From positions 1 to 5,321 of the forward strand of contig CAZKNJ010000083.1 of assembly GCA_964554185.1 (NCBI GenBank): a stretch of 5,321 nucleotides of DNA, given 5' to 3'. The stretch is from CAZKNJ01 sp964554185 (GTDB lineage Bacteria; 4484-113). Positions 1 to 3,933 of this stretch are shown piece by piece. Below the pieces are notes generated by a model. The model was not told the origin of the DNA, ran no database searches, and saw only the letters and a program-made list of their open reading frames with translations. A program made the translations under genes and the position numbers. Each line of letters begins with the position of its first letter. Within the stretch, counting starts at the first letter, position 1.

Positions 1-117
1 GCTGATGCCCGGCAATACACTGCGGTTGGCACTCCTGCCACCCCCGCAGGCCGCCAGTATAAGCACCAGCAAGAGCACCAGGGCTACCGAAAGCTTGATG
101 CTCAAGGCGTCTCTCAT
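1..117 (-). CDS. Lipoprotein, N-terminal fragment (lipobox signal peptide only)
   Basis: This is the first 39 codons of a gene that runs off the left edge of the window. Read on the minus strand from the ATG at 117-115, it gives MRDALSIKLSVALVLLLVLI and then LAACGGGRSANRSVLPGIS. That is a textbook bacterial lipoprotein signal: a short n-region with Arg2 and Lys8, a hydrophobic core at residues 9-21, and a lipobox LAAC with the lipidated cysteine at position 24, followed by a Gly-rich linker. By family knowledge the product is exported by Sec, lipidated and cleaved before Cys24. With no Asp at +2 (the residue is Gly), outer-membrane sorting would be expected if a Lol system operates. The start is supported by a Shine-Dalgarno sequence eight bases upstream. 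The mature domain lies outside the window, so no function can be assigned. Confidence 0.85.
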   Translation of the reverse strand, partial: MRDALSIKLSVALVLLLVLILAACGGGRSANRSVLPGIS

Positions 118-125
118 AATGAATT

Positions 126-134
126 CACCTCTCT
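126..134 (-). promoter_or_regulatory. Shine-Dalgarno site of the lipoprotein gene
   Basis: On the minus strand the sequence AGAGAGGTG ends eight bases before the ATG at 117. This is a good match to the anti-Shine-Dalgarno sequence and fixes the lipoprotein start. Confidence 0.7.
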
Positions 135-254
135 TAACAATGTTGAATGTATGAATACAGCTTGGTACGCGGCGCTGCACCGCGTGATGCTGGCTGTAGT
201 GGAGGAGCGGGCGAGCAACTTGGCTCCGGTTGTAGCACCGGATTGCGCGGATAC

Positions 255-278
255 AAAAACGAATCGCCCAACGCGATT
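255..278 (-). terminator. Possible intrinsic terminator or attenuator inside the leader
   Basis: On the minus strand AATCGC (278-273), a five-base loop GTTGG and GCGATT (267-262) form a perfect six-pair stem. Two bases later comes TTTTT (259-255). This is the layout of a short Rho-independent terminator. It lies about 106 bases after the predicted transcription start and about 138 bases before the lipoprotein ATG. It could therefore act as an attenuator, end a small RNA, or catch read-through from the permease gene upstream. The stem is short and only half G-C, so its strength is uncertain. Confidence 0.4.
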
Positions 279-390
279 ACACTCGGACTTCACATTCCCT
301 CCTGGCGAAGCACCGGGGGCCTCCGTCCCGCAAATGCATAGCTGCACGCCCTTCTCGGGCGCTTACCCCCATGTATTGGCCCGCGGTCAG

Positions 391-419
391 ATTATACCAT
401 CAAGCGCAAATGACCGCAA
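391..419 (-). promoter_or_regulatory. Sigma70-type promoter firing towards the lipoprotein gene
   Basis: On the minus strand TTGCGG (419-414) is followed by exactly 17 bases and then TATAAT (396-391). The -10 box is the full consensus, the -35 box keeps the TTG core, and the spacing is optimal. The site starts only five bases after the stop codon of the permease gene, so the lipoprotein gene need not rely on permease transcription. The predicted start is near 384. Confidence 0.65.
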
Positions 420-424
420 TTACT

Positions 425-1525
425 TTACCGGTTCCGCACGCGCAGCAAGATAAGTCCTGTCACCAGCAACGCCAGATTGGGAATCCACGCCGCCAGCAGC
501 GGTGGGACGATGCTGCCGCGCCCCATCTGGGACGCCACGGTGAACAGGAAGAAGTACCCCAGCACTATCAGCAGCGAGAAGCCCATCCCCATTGAGGTTG
601 AGGTGCGCTGCGGCAGTATCGCCAGCGGCACGCCGATGAGCACGAAAAACAGCGGCGAAAACGGGATGGAGAACTTGAAGAAGTAGTCCACCTCAAAGCG
701 CCGGATGTAGGATTCGCTCAGCCCTGCTTCTTTCTGGTAGCGGATGAGCCGCGAAAGCTCCGAGGCCGACAGCTCGCTCGGGTCCTTGCTGCGCTCGGCG
801 ATGGTGGAAGGGCTGAGCGCGAACTCCGGCACGTCCCATTGGGTGAAGGTCGTCGTCGTGACGGCGCCGCCCGCGAGGAAGTTGTACAGCGCGCCGTAAT
901 GGAAGCTCCAGCTCTCGCCGGTCCACCGCGCGTTCGCGGCGCTGAGATACCAGTCGCACTTGCCGGTATTCTGCTGGAAGTGGAACAAATGCAGGTTGGA
1001 CAGGCTGTCGCCCATCAGCTCTTCCGCCAGCAGCTGGTATGCCAGGTAGCCGCTCTGGTAGAACGCCAGGCTGACCTTGGTCTCGTGCATCGTACCCGCC
1101 TTCTCTTCAATGATGCGCTGCTTGTACAGGTCAAACTGGTTGTTGGTGTAGGGCGCCACCAGCTCGCTTACGGTGAAAGTGATGAGCGACAGCACCAGCG
1201 CGAAGAACATGATGGGCCAGGTGATGCGGTAGAGGCTGATGCCGGCGGTGCGCAGCGCCGTGACCTCGGAATCGCCCGAAAGCCGCCCGACGGCCAGCAG
1301 CGATCCGGTGAGCATCGCCATGGGGAAGGTGTAAACCACCCATTCCGGCAGCGCGAGCAGCAGCAGCCGGAAGAAATCCAGCGCCCCGAGATCGTACTTG
1401 ATGAGGAATGCCAGCAGCGGCTTGAGCAGCGCCGCGCCCACTATCAGTATCACGAACGCGAAGAAGGCGAAGAGGAAAGGGGGCAAAAGCTCCTTTAGAA
1501 TGAGACGGTCAACGGCTTTGAGCAC
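425..1525 (-). CDS. LptF/LptG-family lipopolysaccharide export permease
   Basis: This is a 366-residue inner-membrane protein of the YjgP/YjgQ family, the permease half (LptF or LptG) of the LptB2FG transporter that pulls LPS from the inner membrane and passes it to the periplasmic bridge. Three N-terminal membrane segments (about residues 13-38, 52-77, 102-122) and three C-terminal ones (about 284-305, 313-333, 340-362) flank a periplasmic beta domain (about 125-270), the normal architecture at the normal length. Family hallmarks are VDRLILKEL at the N-terminus, SEVTALRTAGISLYRI (86-101), SELVAP (120-125), FKFSIPFSPLFFVLIGVPLA (283-302) and AWIPN (346-350). The GTG at 1525-1523 is preferred because the family normally begins about here. 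An in-frame ATG at 1576 would overlap fpg's start and add 17 residues unlike the family. No Shine-Dalgarno precedes the GTG. I cannot tell LptF from LptG, and no partner permease lies in the window. Confidence 0.93.
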   Translation of the reverse strand: MLKAVDRLILKELLPPFLFAFFAFVILIVGAALLKPLLAFLIKYDLGALDFFRLLLLALPEWVVYTFPMAMLTGSLLAVGRLSGDSEVTALRTAGISLYRITWPIMFFALVLSLITFTVSELVAPYTNNQFDLYKQRIIEEKAGTMHETKVSLAFYQSGYLAYQLLAEELMGDSLSNLHLFHFQQNTGKCDWYLSAANARWTGESWSFHYGALYNFLAGGAVTTTTFTQWDVPEFALSPSTIAERSKDPSELSASELSRLIRYQKEAGLSESYIRRFEVDYFFKFSIPFSPLFFVLIGVPLAILPQRTSTSMGMGFSLLIVLGYFFLFTVASQMGRGSIVPPLLAAWIPNLALLVTGLILLRVRNR

Positions 1526-1532
1526 CGGGTGG

Positions 1533-1541
1533 ATTCTAGCA
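1533..1541 (-). promoter_or_regulatory. Extended -10 promoter for the permease gene, possibly leaderless
   Basis: On the minus strand TGC (1541-1539) directly precedes TAGAAT (1538-1533), an extended -10 arrangement; no good -35 is seen at 16-18 bases. A start six to seven bases downstream (1527-1526) would fall one or two bases before the GTG at 1525, so the mRNA would be essentially leaderless. That fits the missing Shine-Dalgarno site. The box is placed by pattern only. Confidence 0.4.
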
Positions 1542-1548
1542 CAGCACC

Positions 1549-1557
1549 TGCTATACT
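1549..1557 (+). promoter_or_regulatory. Extended -10 promoter for the fpg operon
   Basis: TGC (1549-1551) directly precedes TATACT (1552-1557), an extended -10 element with a good hexamer and no convincing -35. The predicted start is near 1564, giving about 11 bases before the fpg ATG at 1575, with no evident Shine-Dalgarno site. It lies back-to-back with the permease promoter, with only 13 bases between the two -10 hexamers. Confidence 0.45.
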
Positions 1558-1574
1558 CTTGCACCGCAAACGAC

Positions 1575-2405
1575 ATGCCGGAATTACCCGAAGTTGAACA
1601 GGTGCGGCGCACTCTCAGCCCCAAGATTGCCGGGCAGCGGATCGGCGCCGTGCGAGTGTTTTACCCCGAGCGCGTGTTTCACGTCTCGCTGGTGGATTTC
1701 CGCCGCCTTCCGGCCGGCGCGAAGGTCACCGGAGTCGAGCGGCGCGGCAAGCTGCTGCTCCTCGGCCTGGACAATGGAAAGACGCTGCTCATCGGCCTGG
1801 GGATGACCGGCCGCATCAGCGTGGAAACCAACCTGGAGCCGGTCAACTACCTGGTCGCCGCCTTTGAGATGCACCGCAACAAGTTCGTGAAGCTGCACGA
1901 CGTCCGCCGTTTCAGCCGCCTGTCGCTGTCGCCCACGAGCGAGCTGAAGCGCCACCCGTTCATCGCGGAGCTGGGCCGGGAGTTTGACGACCGGCACGTC
2001 TCGCCTTCATCGCTGCGGCGCGAACTCGGCCGCTACCAGAGCCGCAGCATCAAGGACGCGCTGCTGGACCAATCGCTCATCGCCGGCATCGGCAACATCT
2101 ACGCCAACGAGATACTCTTCGCCGCCCGCCTGGACCCGTCCAGGCCCGCGCCCGCGCTGACGATGGACGAGGTCAAGGAACTGCTGGGCCAGATGCGCAA
2201 GATTCTGCGCAAGGCCATTGAAATGGGCGGCACCACCGTGCGCGACTTCGCGGACGCCGACGGGCGCAGCGGCAAGTACACCAAGCACCTGCGGGTCTAT
2301 CTCAAGGCGGGCGAAGACTGCCCGCGCTGCGGCAAGTCCTCGCAGATTGAGCGCATCGTGCTGGGCGGGCGCGGCACCTTCCGCTGCCCCAAGTGCCAGA
2401 GGTGA
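1575..2405 (+). CDS. mutM (fpg): Formamidopyrimidine-DNA glycosylase (Fpg/MutM)
   Basis: This 276-residue base-excision repair enzyme removes 8-oxoguanine and formamidopyrimidines from DNA and cuts the abasic site by beta,delta-elimination. All key elements are visible. The N-terminus is MPELPEVE, so Pro2 (Pro1 of the mature enzyme) is the Schiff-base nucleophile and Glu3 the acid. Lys59 sits in RRGKLLLL. The void-filling set is Met77 (GLGMTG), Arg111 and Phe113 (DVRRF). The helix-two-turn-helix DQSLIAGIGNIYANEILF (165-182) carries the DNA-contacting Asn174. A C-terminal zinc finger uses Cys249, Cys252, Cys271 and Cys274, with Arg266 in the finger loop. Length is normal for the family. The start is fixed by the obligatory Met-Pro-Glu-Leu. 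It is divergent from the permease gene and sits two bases before the asparaginase-like gene, suggesting one transcript. Nothing is missing or truncated. Confidence 0.97.
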   Translation: MPELPEVEQVRRTLSPKIAGQRIGAVRVFYPERVFHVSLVDFRRLPAGAKVTGVERRGKLLLLGLDNGKTLLIGLGMTGRISVETNLEPVNYLVAAFEMHRNKFVKLHDVRRFSRLSLSPTSELKRHPFIAELGREFDDRHVSPSSLRRELGRYQSRSIKDALLDQSLIAGIGNIYANEILFAARLDPSRPAPALTMDEVKELLGQMRKILRKAIEMGGTTVRDFADADGRSGKYTKHLRVYLKAGEDCPRCGKSSQIERIVLGGRGTFRCPKCQR

Positions 2406-2407
2406 GC

Positions 2408-3304
2408 ATGGCGTCAGAGCGAATCGCACTCGTGCTTCAAGGCGGGGCCGGCCCCATCTCCCCCGAAGTCTATATCCGCAACCAGGGCGCGCTGCGCGAG
2501 CATATGGACGTGCTCGTTCCCATGCTTCAGGGCGGAGCAAGCGCGCTGGACGTGGTGGAGGAGGCGGTCGCCCGCATGGAGACCGACCCGCGCTTCAACG
2601 CCGGCATCGGCTCGTCAATGCGCCTTGACCGCAGCATCCAGCTTGACGCCTCCATTATGGACGGTGCGCGGCTGCGCGGCGCCGGAGTCGCCGCGGTCAC
2701 GCGGCTGGTGAATCCCGTGCGGCTGGCGCGGCAGGTGCTGGAGCGCACTCCGCACGTGCTGCTGGTTGGCCCCTGGGCCGATGCCTTCGCCGACGAGTGC
2801 GGCTTTGAGCGCGTGCCCACCGAAGCGCTTATTGTTCCCGAACGCCTGGCGCTGTGGGAGCGCAAGATGAAGGCGCGGGAGACCAGCGCCGACCAGCTTC
2901 TGAGCAGCGGCGGCACCGTGGGCGCGGTGGCGCTGGACGCCGATGGCGGGCTGGCCGCGGCCACCTCCACCGGCGGCATGGTGCTATCCATGCCCGGGCG
3001 CGTGGGCGACAGCGCCATTCTCGGCGCCGGAACTTACGCGACTCCCGCTGCGGCCGTCTCCGTCACCGGCGTGGGCGAGAGCATAATGCTAACGCTGATG
3101 GCCAAGCACTGCGCCGACCTTATCGCCGCCGGCGCCGCGCCGCATGACGCCTGCGAGGCCTGCGTAAAGTACCAGCGCGACACCACCCCCGGCACTTCCG
3201 GGCTAGTCGCCGTCTCGGCGGAAGGCGCCATCGGCCTGGCCTTCAACTCCATTGAAATGAACCGCGCCAGCTTCACCCCCGCCTCCGGCCTCCTTGTCCC
3301 CTAG
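2408..3304 (+). CDS. Plant-type L-asparaginase / beta-aspartyl (isoaspartyl) peptidase, Ntn hydrolase
   Basis: This 298-residue proenzyme belongs to the family of E. coli IaaA, which hydrolyses isoaspartyl dipeptides and L-asparagine after self-cleavage into two chains. Expected cleavage is before Thr170 in SSGGTVGAVALD, giving an alpha chain (1-169) and a beta chain (170-298) with Thr170 as nucleophile. Other family residues are present: FNAGIG (63-68), LDASIMDG (79-86), Thr188 in TSTGG, Arg198 and Asp201 in GRVGDS, GAGTYA (206-211) and Thr220 in TGVGE. The usual His of HGGAG near the N-terminus is Gln (QGGAG, 11-15) and the His before the cleavage site (HGTVG) is Gly. The usual GSGGL is GTSGL. 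The ATG at 2408 lies two bases after the fpg stop and has GAGG five bases upstream; a GTG at 2393 would overlap fpg and is less likely. Whether isoaspartyl peptides, asparagine or glycosylasparagine is the substrate cannot be read from sequence. Confidence 0.93.
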   Translation: MASERIALVLQGGAGPISPEVYIRNQGALREHMDVLVPMLQGGASALDVVEEAVARMETDPRFNAGIGSSMRLDRSIQLDASIMDGARLRGAGVAAVTRLVNPVRLARQVLERTPHVLLVGPWADAFADECGFERVPTEALIVPERLALWERKMKARETSADQLLSSGGTVGAVALDADGGLAAATSTGGMVLSMPGRVGDSAILGAGTYATPAAAVSVTGVGESIMLTLMAKHCADLIAAGAAPHDACEACVKYQRDTTPGTSGLVAVSAEGAIGLAFNSIEMNRASFTPASGLLVP

Positions 3305-3339
3305 GCCCGTGCCTGTAGATGTAAGTCTGCCCCGGTATC

Positions 3340-3371
3340 GTAGGGGCACGGCGGATGCCGTGCCCGTGGTG
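3340..3371 (+). repeat. Palindromic repeat A, copy 1
   Basis: This is a 32-base unit starting GTAGGGGCAC and ending CCCGTGGTG. GGGCACGGC (3344-3352) and GCCGTGCCC (3357-3365) pair perfectly over nine bases around a GGAT loop. It matches the copy at 5290-5321 at all but two positions. Those two positions (3350 and 3359) face each other in the stem, so the change keeps the pair. It lies 35 bases after the asparaginase stop. Confidence 0.85.
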
Positions 3372-3398
3372 CTCTCTCATAAACGTGGCTACTGCGCT

Positions 3399-3423
3399 GT
3401 AGGGGCACGGCATGCTGTGCCCG
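3399..3423 (+). repeat. Palindromic repeat A, copy 2 (shortened)
   Basis: It shares GTAGGGGCACGGC with copy 1, then goes directly into ATGCTGTGCCCGT. The stem is GGGCACGGC (3403-3411) against GCTGTGCCC (3414-3422), with one G-T pair (3409 with 3416). The loop is only AT, and the trailing GGTG of the other copies is lost. It lies 59 bases after the start of copy 1. Confidence 0.8.
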
Positions 3424-3458
3424 TTCTGCAGTTACCATGATTCCCCCCACCCACGTAC

Positions 3459-3476
3459 GCGGGGCTTTAGCCCCGC
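3459..3476 (+). repeat. GGGCTTYAGCCC-type hairpin, copy 1
   Basis: GCGGGGC (3459-3465), loop TTTA, GCCCCGC (3470-3476): a perfect seven-pair stem, or eight pairs with a two-base loop. It shares the core GGGCTTYAGCCC with the hairpin at 3505-3522 but has different flanking stem bases that still pair. No T-run follows. Confidence 0.75.
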
Positions 3477-3504
3477 TAGTCGGGCATCCCGGATCGCGCA
3501 GAAG

Positions 3505-3522
3505 GCCGGGCTTCAGCCCGGC
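3505..3522 (+). repeat. GGGCTTYAGCCC-type hairpin, copy 2
   Basis: GCCGGGC (3505-3511), loop TTCA, GCCCGGC (3516-3522): seven perfect pairs. It has the same size, core and loop position as the hairpin 46 bases upstream, with compensated differences in the stem. It is followed by TCTTCAAAA rather than a T-run. Confidence 0.75.
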
Positions 3523-3535
3523 TCTTCAAAACGGG

Positions 3536-3578
3536 AGTCGCGACCCTCCAATCCGGCGGGTGAACTTTCCAGTCGCGA
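3536..3578 (+). repeat. AGTCGCGA direct repeat pair
   Basis: AGTCGCGA occurs at 3536-3543 and again at 3571-3578, exactly 35 bases apart. The second copy lies inside a TCCAG/CTGGA inverted repeat (3568-3572 and 3583-3587). The function is unknown and the pair could be incidental. Confidence 0.45.
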
Positions 3579-3600
3579 TTCCCTGGATGAAGATGACAAT

Positions 3601-3620
3601 CGGCGGTAGGAAAACCGCCG
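3601..3620 (+). repeat. CGGCGGT hairpin
   Basis: CGGCGGT (3601-3607) and ACCGCCG (3614-3620) form seven perfect pairs around an AGGAAA loop. No T-run follows, so a Rho-independent terminator is unlikely. It is one more unrelated palindrome in the mosaic. Confidence 0.65.
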
Positions 3621-3669
3621 CTCCTCATTCGGGTTTGCTGGCCCGCTGGCTCACTGGCGGCTGACTGCC

Positions 3670-3713
3670 AGCCCCGCTCTTCTCTTCCGGGCCTGCTGGC
3701 TTGCTGGACGCTG
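3670..3713 (+). repeat. CTGGC-word direct repeat, copy 1
   Basis: This copy begins AGCCCCGC, contains TCTTCCGGGC (3683-3692) and ends TGCTGGACGCTG (3702-3713). It matches the block at 3840-3887, which carries one extra GGCTGGC. Bases 3635-3671 just upstream are also built of CTGGC/CTGGCGG words, so the whole stretch looks like a locally expanded low-complexity repeat. Confidence 0.6.
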
Positions 3714-3722
3714 GAAGCTGAC

Positions 3723-3797
3723 TGGTGGCACATGCGTCGGTGGCACGGGCCTCTGGCCTGTGCACCTAGAATCACAGCCGGGACGGCTGTGCCACCA
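3723..3797 (+). repeat. Nested palindromic element (GGTGGCAC family)
   Basis: The outer arms TGGTGGCAC (3723-3731) and GTGCCACCA (3789-3797) are perfect complements. Inside are two more hairpins. GCACGGGCC (3743-3751) pairs with GGCCTGTGC (3755-3763) around TCT, with one G-T pair. CACAGCCG (3773-3780) pairs with CGGCTGTG (3784-3791) around GGA. A second GGTGGCAC at 3739-3746 competes for the same 3' arm. The whole can fold as a closed three-way structure or as separate hairpins. Confidence 0.65.
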
Positions 3798-3839
3798 AAC
3801 ATTGGGGTACTCGGGGCTTCTTGTCCGCCATGGGCGGTT

Positions 3840-3887
3840 AGCCCGGCTGTCTTCCGGGCTTGCTGGCGGCTGGCCTGCTGGACGCTG
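3840..3887 (+). repeat. CTGGC-word direct repeat, copy 2, with hairpin
   Basis: This is the second copy of the block at 3670-3713, sharing TCTTCCGGGC (3850-3859) and TGCTGGACGCTG (3876-3887), with an additional GGCTGGC in the middle. Its left part folds: AGCCCGG (3840-3846) pairs with CCGGGCT (3854-3860) around a seven-base loop. It lies directly upstream of the presumed promoter of the 430-residue protein. Confidence 0.6.
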
Positions 3888-3897
3888 CCACCTGCGG

Positions 3898-3903
3898 TAT
3901 ACT
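3898..3903 (+). promoter_or_regulatory. Possible -10 box for the propeller-like gene
   Basis: TATACT lies 30 bases before the ATG at 3934 and is the same hexamer as in the proposed fpg promoter. There is no convincing -35; TGCTGG at 3876-3881, spacing 16, is the nearest candidate. If used, transcription would start near 3910 and the promoter's upstream half would lie inside the CTGGC repeat. Confidence 0.35.
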
Positions 3904-3933
3904 TCATATGGGGAACCCAATGGGGCTTTGCCG

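Larger units (their letters stand above)
118..390 (-). other. Long, hairpin-rich 5' leader of the lipoprotein gene (gene-free stretch)
   Basis: No credible protein gene is seen in this gap. If transcription starts about seven bases after the TATAAT box (near 384), the lipoprotein mRNA has a leader of roughly 265 bases. Read on the minus strand it can form several local hairpins. CGCCC/GGGCG (361-357 with 351-347) closes a GAGAA loop. CCGGU/GCCAGG, with one bulged A, spans 316-301. AATCGC/GCGATT spans 278-262 and is followed by a T-run. TCCGGT/ACCGGA (242-237 with 230-225) closes a six-base loop. A GGGGG at about 368-364 could also pair at long range with the CCCCC at about 319-315. The arrangement resembles a cis-regulatory leader, but I do not recognise any named riboswitch class. 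It could equally be an unremarkable untranslated region or a small RNA. Confidence 0.4.
3305..3933. other. Gene-free region: mosaic of palindromic and direct repeats
   Basis: No open frame here looks coding; frames that stay open on either strand translate the repeats into low-complexity peptides. From left to right the region holds two copies of a GGGCACGGC palindrome, two GGGCTTYAGCCC hairpins, an AGTCGCGA direct repeat, a CGGCGGT hairpin, a CTGGC-rich block with a second, longer copy further right, a nested GGTGGCAC structure, and a possible -10 box before the next gene. None of the hairpins is followed by a T-run, so they are not simple Rho-independent terminators, although those nearest 3304 may mark the 3' end of the fpg operon. 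The density of unrelated palindromes suggests repeated insertion of small non-coding elements into one tolerant spot. Confidence 0.75.

Noticed and set aside
114..347. A 77-codon minus-strand frame starting at GTG 347 whose TGA overlaps the lipoprotein ATG (ATGA)
   Set aside because: The ATGA overlap is suggestive of coupling, but the start has only a weak upstream AGAAGG, the peptide is low in recognisable features, and it runs through the leader hairpins and T-run. Kept only as a remote leader-peptide possibility.
279..390. Cobalamin or cyclic-di-GMP riboswitch in the lipoprotein leader
   Set aside because: Fragments such as GCCAGGAG, GGGAATGTGAAGTCC and GGGACGGAGGCC recall box sequences of these classes, but they occur in the wrong order or without the other conserved parts (no CGCCACTG-like B12 core, no GGGCAAACC-like arm).
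151..453. 100-codon plus-strand frame across the leader region
   Set aside because: It lies antisense to the leader and to the end of the permease gene, has no ribosome binding site, and its composition does not look coding.
839..1498. 219-codon plus-strand frame inside the permease gene
   Set aside because: It is the exact antisense of a well-supported LptF/LptG gene; its Gln/Arg/Glu-rich composition is what antisense of a membrane protein gives.
1526..1624. N-terminal extension of the permease to 1576 or 1624
   Set aside because: It would overlap fpg coding sequence or its start codon, and the extra residues do not resemble the family N-terminus.
3340..3423. Repeat A copies as Rho-independent terminators of the fpg operon
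   Set aside because: Strong stems are present but neither copy is followed by a T-run on either strand.
3340..3797. CRISPR array or integron attC sites
   Set aside because: Repeats are not regularly spaced with unique spacers of constant length, and the attC consensus ends (GTTRRRY/RYYYAAC) are absent. No cas or integrase gene is in the window.
3760..3933. Upstream extension of the propeller-like gene
   Set aside because: The frame is open but runs through repeat hairpins; the signal anchor beginning MKRAWQ at 3934 marks the natural start.
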